64,000 nt of DNA, taken from positions 1,736,001-1,800,000 of the forward strand of contig NZ_JACHVP010000001.1 in NCBI RefSeq assembly GCF_014190775.1, written 5' to 3'. A program made the translations under genes and the position numbers. The notes under the pieces were generated by a model. That model did not search any database, was not told the DNA's origin, and saw only the letters and a program-made list of their open reading frames with translations. This DNA comes from Leifsonia aquatica (GTDB taxonomy: Bacteria > Actinomycetota > Actinomycetes > Actinomycetales > Microbacteriaceae). Within the stretch, counting starts at the first letter, position 1. Each line of letters opens with the position of its first letter. Positions 19,411 to 27,446 of this stretch are shown one piece after another.

Positions 19411-21072
19411 TCAGCCGCGGGCGCTGCGCGCCAGCAGGGCGGCGTGCAGGGCGCTCAGCGTCTCGCCGTCGTCCAGGTCCATCCCGAGCAGCTCCTCGAT
19501 GAGGGCGATGCGCTGGTAGAAGACCGAGCGCGAGAGATGGCTGGCGGCGGCCGCCTTGGTGCGGTTGCCGGGATGGGCCGCGTAGGCGCGCAGCACCTCC
19601 AGCAGGTCGCCGCCGCTGGCGAGGTCGTAGTCGATCAGGGGCCGGAGCATCAGCTCGCTGTGCTCCTGCATGCGCGGGTCGGCACCGAGCGTGGTGACCA
19701 GGCGCAGCAGGGGGCGGTGCTCGGCACGCAGCACCGTGACGCCCTGCGACCGGCGGGGATCGGCGCGCGCGAGCAGCTGCCCGGCCTCCGCGACGGAGGC
19801 GAGCAGGCCCGGGATGCCCGGCGCCTCCGATCCGAGCGCGACGGTGACGGCTCCGCCGGTCCCCGGGTTCGCGGCTGCGGCGCGCGCGACCGCAGTGCCG
19901 ATGGCGGTGAGCGTCGCGTCCGTCACCGACCGCTCGGGCCGCGAGGAGATCGCGAGCACGAGCATCCCGGACGCACGGTCCGGATGCTGCGACACGAGCG
20001 CCTCGACGCCCTGGTCCCTCGCCTCGGCGCTCGCGGCGGCGACGAGGGCCGCGACGTCCGGGGTCTGCCCGGCGACCGCGTGCAACCCGATCGCGACGCC
20101 GCTCAGCGCCCGCCCGGCGACCGGGAGCCCGGACGCTTCGAACCGGGCGACCAGCCCGCTCTCGGTCGCGAACCGGCGCCCGAGGAGCGCGCCGAGCAGG
20201 CGGTCGTGACTCTGCCGCGTCCACTCGTCGGCGTCCCGGTCGGCGAGCCTGCTGAGAGCGAGGGCCACCGCGGCCTGCTCCAGCACGTTCGACCGGCCGG
20301 CGGGATGGGCGCGGCCAGGGAGGGCGACGAGGTGACCCCACCGCATCCCCCGCGCCTCGATCGGCGTGATGAGCCAGCGCTCGCCGCCGGTCCCCCGGTG
20401 CTCCTGCCGGGAGCGCTGCTCCCAGTCGCGCAGCGCCTGCTCGTCGCCGTCGATGCCGGATGCGGCGATCACGCGGTGGTTGAGGTCCTCGAGCACGACC
20501 GGGGCGTCGAGCGCACGGGCGGCCTGGGCGACGATGAAGTCCGCCGGGCTGCCGCGCAGGCTCAGCTCGGTGAAGAGGGCGTGGATCTCGTCGCGGGCGC
20601 GCAGCGCGCCCATCTGGTCCGCGATGATGCGGGAGTGCACCGCCTCGGTGATCGCGATGAAGCGCACCTCCCGGTGCAGGACGACGAACGGCAGACCCGC
20701 GGCACGGAACCCGTCGAGGAGGGCGGTCGGCGCGGAGGGCATCCGCTCGCCGAGCTCGAGCACCAGCCCGGCGATCCCGCCCCCGGCCAGCTGCTCGGCG
20801 AGGCCACGCAGGCCGGCGTCGTCGGTGGGCCAGCCGGCGCCGGTCGACAGGAGGAGCTCGCCCCCGCTGACCAGGCGGGCGCTGGAGGCGGTCTCCGAGA
20901 CGTGCACCCACCGGACCGGCCGGTCGAGGGCGTCGTCGCCGGACAGGACCTCGGGCAGGGCCGCGGCGACCTCGTCGAACCGGAGGATCTCGCGGATGGT
21001 GGGCAGCACGACTGGCGACACCGGATCCGGACGATCTGTCTCATCCACCGACAAGCCCCGACGATCTGGCAT
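19411..21072 (-). CDS. PucR-family transcriptional regulator
   Basis: Regulator of 553 aa. The N-terminal PucR domain is recognisable (TIREILRFDEVAAALPEVLSG, then SGGELLLSTGAGW and FVVLHREVRFIAITEAVHS), and the C-terminal HTH_30 region includes the sequence HPGNRTKAAAASHLSRSVFYQR. Central GGDEF-like sequence is degenerate. The gene is divergent from the semialdehyde dehydrogenase and convergent with the importer operon, so it most likely senses an amine or an intermediate and controls both. ATG 21072 is the first methionine before the conserved sequence; no strong ribosome binding site is visible, so the start is uncertain by a few codons. Confidence 0.88.
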   Translation of the reverse strand: MPDRRGLSVDETDRPDPVSPVVLPTIREILRFDEVAAALPEVLSGDDALDRPVRWVHVSETASSARLVSGGELLLSTGAGWPTDDAGLRGLAEQLAGGGIAGLVLELGERMPSAPTALLDGFRAAGLPFVVLHREVRFIAITEAVHSRIIADQMGALRARDEIHALFTELSLRGSPADFIVAQAARALDAPVVLEDLNHRVIAASGIDGDEQALRDWEQRSRQEHRGTGGERWLITPIEARGMRWGHLVALPGRAHPAGRSNVLEQAAVALALSRLADRDADEWTRQSHDRLLGALLGRRFATESGLVARFEASGLPVAGRALSGVAIGLHAVAGQTPDVAALVAAASAEARDQGVEALVSQHPDRASGMLVLAISSRPERSVTDATLTAIGTAVARAAAANPGTGGAVTVALGSEAPGIPGLLASVAEAGQLLARADPRRSQGVTVLRAEHRPLLRLVTTLGADPRMQEHSELMLRPLIDYDLASGGDLLEVLRAYAAHPGNRTKAAAASHLSRSVFYQRIALIEELLGMDLDDGETLSALHAALLARSARG

Positions 21073-21163
21073 CACTCGCCCGCCTCGCTCTCTGCAACCA
21101 TTGGGAGACAAGCCTACTGTTCCATCCGGGCACTTCGTCCGGAACCACGCAAGGAGAATGCCC

Positions 21164-22648
21164 GTGGCCCTCATCCGCCATCTGATCGACGGGACCGAGA
21201 CCGGCGAGACCGCCCGCACCGGAGCCGTGTACGACCCCGCCACGGGCGAGCAGCAGCACGAGGTCGTGCTCGGCAGCCGCGCCGACGTCGAGCGCGCCAT
21301 CGCCGCGGCCCGCGCCGCCCTGCCCGGATGGCGCGCCACCAGCCTGACCAAGCGCGCCGACGTGCTCTTCCGCCTGCGCCACCTGCTGACGGAGCGCCGC
21401 GACGACCTCGCCGCCATCGTCACCAGCGAGCACGGCAAGGTGCTCTCCGACGCCGCGGGCGAGATCGGCCGCGGCCTCGAGAACGTCGAGTTCGCGTCCG
21501 GCCTGATCAACCAGCTCAAGGGCGAGTTCAGCGAGCAGGTCTCCACCGGCATCGACGTGCACAGCGTCAAGCAGCCGGTCGGCGTCGTCGCCTGCATCAC
21601 CCCGTTCAACTTCCCGGTCATGGTGCCGCTCTGGATGGTCGCCAGCGCGATCGCGTGCGGCAACACCGTCGTCCTCAAGCCGAGCGAGAAGGACCCGAGC
21701 GCCTCCGTCTTCCTGGCGAAGCTCTTCCTCGAGGCCGGCCTGCCCGCCGGCGTGCTCAACGTCGTGCACGGCGACAAGGAGGCCGTCGACACGCTGCTCG
21801 ACAGCCCCGACGTCTCCGCGGTCAGCTTCGTCGGCTCCACCCCGATCGCCCGGTCGATCTACCAGCGCGCGAGCGCCAGCGGCAAGCGGGTGCAGGCCCT
21901 GGGCGGCGCGAAGAACCACATGGTCGTGCTCGAGGATGCCGACATCGAGTCGGCCGCCGACGCCGCCGTCTCGGCCGCGTACGGCTCCGCCGGCGAGCGC
22001 TGCATGGCCGTCAGCGTGCTCGTCGCCGTCGGCGACGTGGGCGACCGGCTCGTCCCCGCCATCGAGCGCCGCCTCGGCGACCTCGCCATCGGCGCGGGCA
22101 CCGACGCCGCCAGCGAGATGGGGCCGCTCATCACGCGCGAGCACCGCGACAAGGTCGCCTCCTACGTGACCGGAGCCGCCGCCGAGGGCGCGACCGTCGT
22201 CGTCGACGGCACCACCAAGCAGTTCGACGGAGACGGCTTCTTCATCGGCGTCAGCCTCGTCGACGACGTGAAGCCCGGGATGCGCGTCTACGACGACGAG
22301 ATCTTCGGCCCGGTGCTGTCGGTCGTGCGCGTCGACACCTTCGATGAGGCGATCGCGCTCGTCAACGCCAACCAGTACGGCAACGGCACCGCGATCTTCA
22401 CCCGCGACGGCGGCGCCGCCCGCCAGTACGAGTTCGAGGTCGAGGTCGGGATGGTCGGCGTCAACGTGCCCATCCCCGTGCCCGTCGGCGCCTACTCGTT
22501 CGGCGGCTGGAAGGGCTCGCTCTTCGGCGACTCCCACATCTACGGCCCCGAGTCGTTCCACTTCTACACGCGCAGCAAGGTCGTCACCACCCGCTGGCCC
22601 GACCCGGTGCAGTCCAGCATCCAGCTGGCCTTCCCCGGCAACTCCTGA
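21164..22648 (+). CDS. mmsA: CoA-acylating (methyl)malonate-semialdehyde dehydrogenase
   Basis: Aldehyde dehydrogenase of 494 aa that oxidises malonate or methylmalonate semialdehyde to acetyl- or propionyl-CoA. The catalytic cysteine is in GSAGERCMAVS (about residue 281), which is diagnostic for the CoA-acylating MmsA group; PFNFPVMVPLW and SFVGSTPIARSIY also match. GTG 21164 is preferred because AAGGAG (21151-21156) sits 7 nt before it, whereas ATG 21158 is only 1 nt away. Together with the aminotransferase downstream it forms a route from a beta-amino acid such as beta-alanine to an acyl-CoA. Confidence 0.9.
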   Translation: MALIRHLIDGTETGETARTGAVYDPATGEQQHEVVLGSRADVERAIAAARAALPGWRATSLTKRADVLFRLRHLLTERRDDLAAIVTSEHGKVLSDAAGEIGRGLENVEFASGLINQLKGEFSEQVSTGIDVHSVKQPVGVVACITPFNFPVMVPLWMVASAIACGNTVVLKPSEKDPSASVFLAKLFLEAGLPAGVLNVVHGDKEAVDTLLDSPDVSAVSFVGSTPIARSIYQRASASGKRVQALGGAKNHMVVLEDADIESAADAAVSAAYGSAGERCMAVSVLVAVGDVGDRLVPAIERRLGDLAIGAGTDAASEMGPLITREHRDKVASYVTGAAAEGATVVVDGTTKQFDGDGFFIGVSLVDDVKPGMRVYDDEIFGPVLSVVRVDTFDEAIALVNANQYGNGTAIFTRDGGAARQYEFEVEVGMVGVNVPIPVPVGAYSFGGWKGSLFGDSHIYGPESFHFYTRSKVVTTRWPDPVQSSIQLAFPGNS

Positions 22649-22675
22649 CCCGCGCGACGAGACACGAGGATCCTC

Positions 22676-24091
22676 ATGACCGACACCCTCCCCATCACCG
22701 CCCGCACCGGGTTCGACGACCGCACCGGGGCGCGCCACCCCTTCGGTGACACGGACGCCGAGACCCAGGTGCGCAGCGACGACCGCAGCCACGTGTTCCA
22801 CTCGTGGAGCGCGCAGGCGCAGATCGACCCGCTGCCGATCGCGGCCGGCGACGGCTCCACGTTCTGGGACTACCAGGGCAACGCGTACCTGGACTTCAGC
22901 TCCCAGCTGGTCAACCTGAACCTCGGGCACCAGCACCCGGACCTGGTCGCGGCCATCCAGCAGCAGGCCGGTCGCCTCGCGACCATCCAGCCCTCGATGG
23001 CGAACGACGTGCGCGGCGAGCTCGCGCGCCGCATCGCCCGCGTGGCGCCCGGCACCCTCGACAAGGTGTTCTTCACCAACGGCGGCGCCGACGCGAACGA
23101 GTACGCGGTCCGGATGGCCCGCCGCGTGACCGGACGCCACAAGGTCCTCTCGATGTACCGCTCGTACCACGGCGGCACCGCCACGGCGATCTCGCTGACC
23201 GGCGACCCGCGCCGCTGGCCGAACGAGCCGAGCGATCCCTCGGTCGCCCACTTCTTCGGCCCGTACCCGTACCGGTCGGCCTTCCACGCGACCACGCCGG
23301 AGGAGGAGACGCAGCGCGCCCTCGAGCACCTCGAGAGCGTCATCGTGCTGGAGGGCGCCGCCACCGTGGCGGCGATCATCATCGAGACCGTCGTCGGCAC
23401 CAACGGCGTGCTCGTCCCGCCGCCCGGCTACCTTCCCGGCGTGCGGGCGCTGTGCGACAAGTACGGCATCGTCTACATCGCCGACGAGGTCATGGTCGGC
23501 TTCGGGCGCATCGGCGAGTGGTTCGCGGTGGACGCGTTCGACGTCGTGCCCGACCTCATCACCTTCGCGAAGGGGGTGAACTCGGGATATGTGCCGCTCG
23601 GCGGCGTCGTCATCTCCGAGCCGATCGCGTCGTACTTCGACGATGTGTCGTTCGCCGGCGGGCTCACCTACTCGGGCCACCCGCTGGCCTGCGCGGCGGG
23701 CGTCGCGACCTTCGAGGTGTTCGAGCGCGACGGCATCCTGGAGCGCGTGCGCGACCTCGGCGAGCGCGTCGTCGAGCCCGAGATCACCTCCTGGTTCGAC
23801 AAGCACCCGTCCCTCGGCGAGGTACGCGGCCGCGGGCTGTTCTGGGCGCTGGAGCTCGTGCGCGACCGGGAGACGCGGGAGCCGCTGGTGCCGTTCAACG
23901 CGACGGGCGCCGACGCGGCTCCCATGGGAGCGGTCGCGGCCGCGTGCAAGGCGGCCGGCGTGTGGCCGTTCACGCACTTCAACCGCGTGCACATCGCCCC
24001 GCCGCTGGTGATCGAGGAGGACGAGCTGCGCCGCGGCCTCGCCGCCATCGACGCCGCGCTCGACGTCGCGGACCGCTACACCGCCTCCTGA
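22676..24091 (+). CDS. Class III omega-aminotransferase
   Basis: PLP transaminase of 471 aa. Landmarks: FFTNGGADANEYAVRMAR, YRSYHGGTATA, ADEVMVGFGRIGEWFA and the PLP lysine in ITFAKGVNSGYVPLGG (about K299). The order and wording fit beta-alanine/taurine:pyruvate aminotransferases. It lies 27 nt after mmsA and is probably co-transcribed; the pair would convert beta-alanine to malonate semialdehyde and then acetyl-CoA. GABA or a diamine is an alternative amino donor. Confidence 0.9.
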   Translation: MTDTLPITARTGFDDRTGARHPFGDTDAETQVRSDDRSHVFHSWSAQAQIDPLPIAAGDGSTFWDYQGNAYLDFSSQLVNLNLGHQHPDLVAAIQQQAGRLATIQPSMANDVRGELARRIARVAPGTLDKVFFTNGGADANEYAVRMARRVTGRHKVLSMYRSYHGGTATAISLTGDPRRWPNEPSDPSVAHFFGPYPYRSAFHATTPEEETQRALEHLESVIVLEGAATVAAIIIETVVGTNGVLVPPPGYLPGVRALCDKYGIVYIADEVMVGFGRIGEWFAVDAFDVVPDLITFAKGVNSGYVPLGGVVISEPIASYFDDVSFAGGLTYSGHPLACAAGVATFEVFERDGILERVRDLGERVVEPEITSWFDKHPSLGEVRGRGLFWALELVRDRETREPLVPFNATGADAAPMGAVAAACKAAGVWPFTHFNRVHIAPPLVIEEDELRRGLAAIDAALDVADRYTAS

Positions 24092-24121
24092 CCCGCTCGA
24101 TCCCCTCCTCTGCCCCTCCGC

Positions 24122-24174
24122 ATGTGGCCCAAATGTCGGGTATGCCACGCGCATCCCCGACATTTGGGCCACAT
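24122..24174. terminator. Long intergenic hairpin H1
   Basis: Perfect 19-bp arms at 24122-24140 (ATGTGGCCCAAATGTCGGG) and 24156-24174, extended inwards by one mismatch and four more pairs to leave a 5-nt loop. It starts 31 nt after the aminotransferase stop. It probably ends that transcript, although no U-tract follows. It shares CGACATTTGG-type core sequence with hairpin H3 at 50391-50445. The rest of the 135-bp spacer holds only the downstream -10 box. Confidence 0.6.
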
Positions 24175-24214
24175 CTGCGAGGGGCCGGCACAGGGAGGGG
24201 TCGGGCGCGCGGGA

Positions 24215-24220
24215 TATCGT
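24215..24220 (+). promoter_or_regulatory. -10 hexamer for the NYN gene (leaderless)
   Basis: TATCGT ends 6 nt before ATG 24227. Confidence 0.6.
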
Positions 24221-24226
24221 GGGGCC

Positions 24227-25348
24227 ATGAGTGAACCTGGGCACGGCCGCGTCGCGGTCTACATCGACTTCGACAACATCGTCATCTCCCGCTACGACCA
24301 GGTGCACGGACGCGGGCAGTTCATGCGCGACCGGCAGAAGTCGTCCGGCGACAAGCCGAAGCCGGCGTTCGCGGCCAAGCTCGAGGAGGCCAGGGTCGAC
24401 CTGGGCGCCATCATCGACTTCGCGTCGTCGTTCGGCACGCTCGTGCTGACCCGGGCGTACGCCGACTGGTCGGCGACGGTGAACGCCGACTACCGCGGCC
24501 AGCTCGTCGGCCGCGCCGTGGACCTCGTCCAGCTCTTCCCCGCCGCCGCCTACGCGAAGAACGGCGCCGACATCCGGCTCGCCGTCGACGCCGTCGAAGA
24601 CCTCTTCCGCCTGCCCGAGCTGACCCACGTGGTCGTCGTGGCCGGCGACTCCGACTACGTGCCGCTGGCCCAGCGGATCAAGCGCCTCGGCCGCTACGTG
24701 ATCGGGATCGGCGTCGCGGGCTCCACCGCGAAGTCCCTCGCCGCCGCGTGCGACGAGTTCGACAGCTACGACGACATCCCGGGCGTCGCCCACGACGAGG
24801 TCGCGGACGACACCGCGGACGACGTCGTCGAGGAGGCCGCCGCCGACGAGGCCGCGACCGGCACCGCTGCGGCAGAAGCAAGCGGTGCCGACACCGTCGC
24901 CGACGCGCCCGAGAGCGACGCCGAAGCCGACGCCGCGAAGGCCGAGCCGGCCACCACGGGACGCGGCTCGCGCTCCCGCCGGAAGCGCACCCCGGTCGAG
25001 CAGCCGGCCGAAGCCGCCGAGGCCGCCGAGCCGACCCCGGTCGAGCAGGCCGACGCCGAGCTCCAGGCCGAGGCCACGCGCCTGCTCACCCGCGCCCTCC
25101 AGCTCGGCCACGAGAAGGACGACACCGAGTGGCTGCACAGCTCCACGGTGAAGGGCCAGATGAAGCGGATGGATCCGTCGTTCAGCGAGAAGGCCCTCGG
25201 CTTCCGCTCGTTCAGCGACTTCGTGAAGTCGCGCAGCCCGATCGTCGAGCTCGACGACAGCTCGACCGCGCAGATGGTGCGGCTCGCGCCCACCCGCTCG
25301 CGCCGCGCCCGTCACAGCGGCCGCGCGACCGACACCGTCTCGGCCTGA
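24227..25348 (+). CDS. NYN-domain RNase-like protein with C-terminal LOTUS-like domain
   Basis: 373 aa. The N-terminal NYN (PIN-like) domain spans about residues 5-180: VAVYIDFDNIV gives the first acidic pair, GADIRLAVDAVEDLF the middle aspartates and VVVAGDSDYVPLAQRIK the last, so the metal-binding set looks intact. A roughly 85-residue Ala/Glu/Asp-rich linker follows (about 185-275). The C-terminus TRLLTRALQLGHEKDDTEWL followed by KGQMKRMDPSFSEKALGFRSFSDFVKS has the OST-HTH/LOTUS pattern, an RNA-binding fold. Inferred role: RNA processing or decay. It is a single gene with a leaderless promoter. Confidence 0.85.
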   Translation: MSEPGHGRVAVYIDFDNIVISRYDQVHGRGQFMRDRQKSSGDKPKPAFAAKLEEARVDLGAIIDFASSFGTLVLTRAYADWSATVNADYRGQLVGRAVDLVQLFPAAAYAKNGADIRLAVDAVEDLFRLPELTHVVVVAGDSDYVPLAQRIKRLGRYVIGIGVAGSTAKSLAAACDEFDSYDDIPGVAHDEVADDTADDVVEEAAADEAATGTAAAEASGADTVADAPESDAEADAAKAEPATTGRGSRSRRKRTPVEQPAEAAEAAEPTPVEQADAELQAEATRLLTRALQLGHEKDDTEWLHSSTVKGQMKRMDPSFSEKALGFRSFSDFVKSRSPIVELDDSSTAQMVRLAPTRSRRARHSGRATDTVSA

Positions 25349-25428
25349 CGGCCGGACGTCCGGATGCCGTGTCGCCGCGGCGCCGAGACGCTGAGCCGGC
25401 ACACAGCATCCGGGCGTTGACTGGCCCC

Positions 25429-26364
25429 ATGGCACGACAGTGGATCGCGACGCGGTGGGGTGGACCCGAGGATTGGGAGCTGGTGGAGCGGGAGGTCGCC
25501 GCGCCGGGGCCGGGTGAGGTCACCATCCGGGTGCGCGCCGCCGGGGTGAACCCGGCCGACTACAAGCACGTCTCCTCCCCGCGACCCGGACTCGAGCTGC
25601 CGGTCGCCATCGGCTACGAGGTCGCCGGCGTGCTGAGCGCCGTCGGTCCCGACACCGAGATCGGCTCCGGCGCCGCCGCGGTCGGCGACGCGGTCGTGGC
25701 CTTCCGTATCCAGGGCGGCTACGCCGATGAGGTGACCGTGCCCGCGAAGGACGTCTTCGCGAAGCCGGAGCGCATCCCCGACGAGGAGGCGGCCAACCTC
25801 CTCCTCGCGGGCACCACCGCGGCGCAGATGCTGCACACGGTGGGAGCCCGGGCGGGCGAGACCATCCTTGTCCACGGTGCCTCCGGCGCCGTCGGGGTCA
25901 TGATCCTGCAGCAGGCCGGGGAGCTCGGCGTGCACGTCGTCGGCACGGCGAGCGAGGCGAGCTTCGCCCGTGTGCGCCGCTTCGGCGGCGTCCCGGTGCT
26001 CTACGGCGACGGGCTCGCCGACCGGGCGCGCGCAGCGGCGCACGGGCCGATCGTCGCCGCCCTCGACACGGTCGGCACGGACGAGGCGATCGACGTCTCC
26101 CTGGAACTCGTGCCCGACCGCTCTCGCATCGTCACGATCGTCGCCGCGGCCCGCGCTGACCAGGAGGGCTTCGCCGCCGTCTTCGGGGCGCAGCCGGAGA
26201 GCCAGGCGTACCGCGACTCCGTCCGCGCCTCCCTGCTCGAGCTGGCCGGAAGCGGTCGCCTGCAGGTGCCGATCGCGCGGACCTACCCGCTGGACGAGGC
26301 GCCGGAAGCCCTGCGCTTCCTCGCCGAGGGCCACCCGGGCGGGAAGATCGCACTGCTGCCCTGA
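25429..26364 (+). CDS. NADPH:quinone reductase-like MDR protein
   Basis: Medium-chain dehydrogenase/reductase of 311 aa. Seen: GVNPADYKHVSSPRPG near residue 45, GYEVAGVLSAVGP, and the cofactor-binding HGASGAVGVMILQQAGELG (about residues 149-167). Zinc ligands are absent, so it belongs to the zinc-free quinone oxidoreductase group, which reduce quinones or enones with NADPH. ATG 25429 is preceded closely by TTGACT, a poor -10; the upstream open frame is a shadow of the NYN gene. The following gene is convergent. Confidence 0.88.
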   Translation: MARQWIATRWGGPEDWELVEREVAAPGPGEVTIRVRAAGVNPADYKHVSSPRPGLELPVAIGYEVAGVLSAVGPDTEIGSGAAAVGDAVVAFRIQGGYADEVTVPAKDVFAKPERIPDEEAANLLLAGTTAAQMLHTVGARAGETILVHGASGAVGVMILQQAGELGVHVVGTASEASFARVRRFGGVPVLYGDGLADRARAAAHGPIVAALDTVGTDEAIDVSLELVPDRSRIVTIVAAARADQEGFAAVFGAQPESQAYRDSVRASLLELAGSGRLQVPIARTYPLDEAPEALRFLAEGHPGGKIALLP

Positions 26365-26394
26365 CCGGGCCGCCGGACGGGAGCAGCGGTCCGC

Positions 26395-26715
26395 CTACTC
26401 GCTGAAGTGGCCGGACTCGGCCTCCTCCTCGGTCATGACCACCATGCCGCCGGTGCGCTGGCTGGAGTGCAGCAGGGCCTCCATCCACCGCTCGTTGAGC
26501 ACGGGCGGGCGGCTGCCGGCGAACACGAACGCCATGGGGATCTCGCGGCTGACCCAGATGCTCATCCGGCCGCCGCCCTGCTCCGGCGGGATCTGCCAGT
26601 TGAGCAGGAAGCTCTCGTGCCGGCGCAGCTTGGTGACCAGCGCGATCTTGACGTGCGACAGGGTGCGGTCGTCGAACTCGTACTCCTGACCGTTGGCGTA
26701 GAGCAGCTTGCCCAT
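26395..26715 (-). CDS. DUF7882-like small protein (copy 2)
   Basis: 106-residue protein: GKLLYANGQEYEFDDRTLSH, then KIALVTKLRRHESFLLNW and IPMAFVFAGSRPP. It is clearly paralogous to the protein encoded immediately upstream (shared FDDR.L.H, TKLRR.E.FLL.W and FVFA blocks). Similar Microbacteriaceae proteins have been labelled ATP-dependent DNA ligase, but there is no nucleotidyltransferase motif and the protein is far too short, so that name should not be used. It follows its paralogue by 3 nt in one operon. Function unknown. Confidence 0.78.
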   Translation of the reverse strand: MGKLLYANGQEYEFDDRTLSHVKIALVTKLRRHESFLLNWQIPPEQGGGRMSIWVSREIPMAFVFAGSRPPVLNERWMEALLHSSQRTGGMVVMTEEEAESGHFSE

Positions 26716-26718
26716 CGC

Positions 26719-27087
26719 TCAGCCCTCCTTGCGCTGCTGCGACCGTGCGGCCTTGTAGGTGCCCTCCGGCACCTCGGCGCGGATCTCGGCGCGCAGGGCG
26801 TCTTCGAGCACGAGGCCGCCGTTGCCGTTGGCGCGCTCGGTGAGCAGCCCCAGCCACTCCCGGTTCAGCTCGGGGAACGTCGGATGGGCGAAGACGAACT
26901 GCAGGCTGATGGCGGGATCGAGCCAGATCGAGCGCAACGTGCCCTCGGCGCCCACCGTCGTGTCCGTCCAGATCAGGAGGAAACCCTCCCGCCGCCGGAG
27001 CTTGGTCGCGATGACCGCCTGCAGGTGCGCCAGTACGCGGTCGTCGAAGGCGAATCCGTCCGCGCCGTCGTAGATCAAAGTGCCCAT
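26719..27087 (-). CDS. DUF7882-like small protein (copy 1)
   Basis: 122 aa beginning GTLIYDGADGFAFDDRVLAH, with VIATKLRRREGFLLIW and ISLQFVFAHPTFPELNREW, and a basic tail (KAARSQQRKEG) that copy 2 lacks. ATG 27087 is chosen because GGAGG lies upstream on the minus strand; an open frame 15 codons longer has no ribosome binding site. First gene of a two-gene operon formed by tandem duplication. No catalytic motif is recognisable. Confidence 0.78.
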   Translation of the reverse strand: MGTLIYDGADGFAFDDRVLAHLQAVIATKLRRREGFLLIWTDTTVGAEGTLRSIWLDPAISLQFVFAHPTFPELNREWLGLLTERANGNGGLVLEDALRAEIRAEVPEGTYKAARSQQRKEG

Positions 27088-27152
27088 CGTTCCTCCGGCT
27101 CCCACTTTCGCGGCGAGCGGGCGCGTCGTCAAGTGATCCGCGGACCTCGGCG

Positions 27153-27158
27153 TAAAGT
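27153..27158 (+). promoter_or_regulatory. -10 hexamer for the 81-aa gene (leaderless)
   Basis: TAAAGT ends 7 nt before ATG 27166. Confidence 0.5.
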
Positions 27159-27165
27159 CCGGGCC

Positions 27166-27411
27166 ATGGACGCTCTCACGCGAACCATCAGAGCGGCCCT
27201 CCTCTACGAGGACGGCCGGACCTTGGACAGCCTCGTCGTGGTGCCGCTGATCGGCGGATGTCCGCCGGGCGAGATCCGCGTCGCCACCCTCTTCGCCGGT
27301 GCACTCGCGTACGACGTGTACGAGCTGGCGGACGAGGAGGAGTACGCGGGAGTCCCGGCGTACCCCTACCGCTCCACCATCCCCGTGACGACCGACGACC
27401 TCGACGCCTGA
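27166..27411 (+). CDS. Hypothetical 81-residue protein
   Basis: Not recognised. Acidic, soluble-looking protein (DALTRTIRAALLYEDGRTLD ... VYELADEEEYAG) with no signal peptide or membrane span. Coding is supported by the start-adjacent -10 box and strong GC bias at third positions. It is preceded by the divergent DUF7882 pair and followed 35 nt later by an MFS gene with its own promoter. Confidence 0.65.
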   Translation: MDALTRTIRAALLYEDGRTLDSLVVVPLIGGCPPGEIRVATLFAGALAYDVYELADEEEYAGVPAYPYRSTIPVTTDDLDA

Positions 27412-27434
27412 CCACCGGCCGGCCGACGCCTGAT

Positions 27435-27440
27435 TAGGCT
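27435..27440 (+). promoter_or_regulatory. -10 hexamer for the second MFS gene (leaderless)
   Basis: TAGGCT ends 6 nt before GTG 27447. Confidence 0.55.
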
Positions 27441-27446
27441 GGACGG

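Noticed and set aside
26365-26394. Terminator hairpin CCGGAC/GGTCCG between the convergent quinone reductase and DUF7882 genes
   Set aside because: Pairing is short and interrupted; not distinguishable from background.
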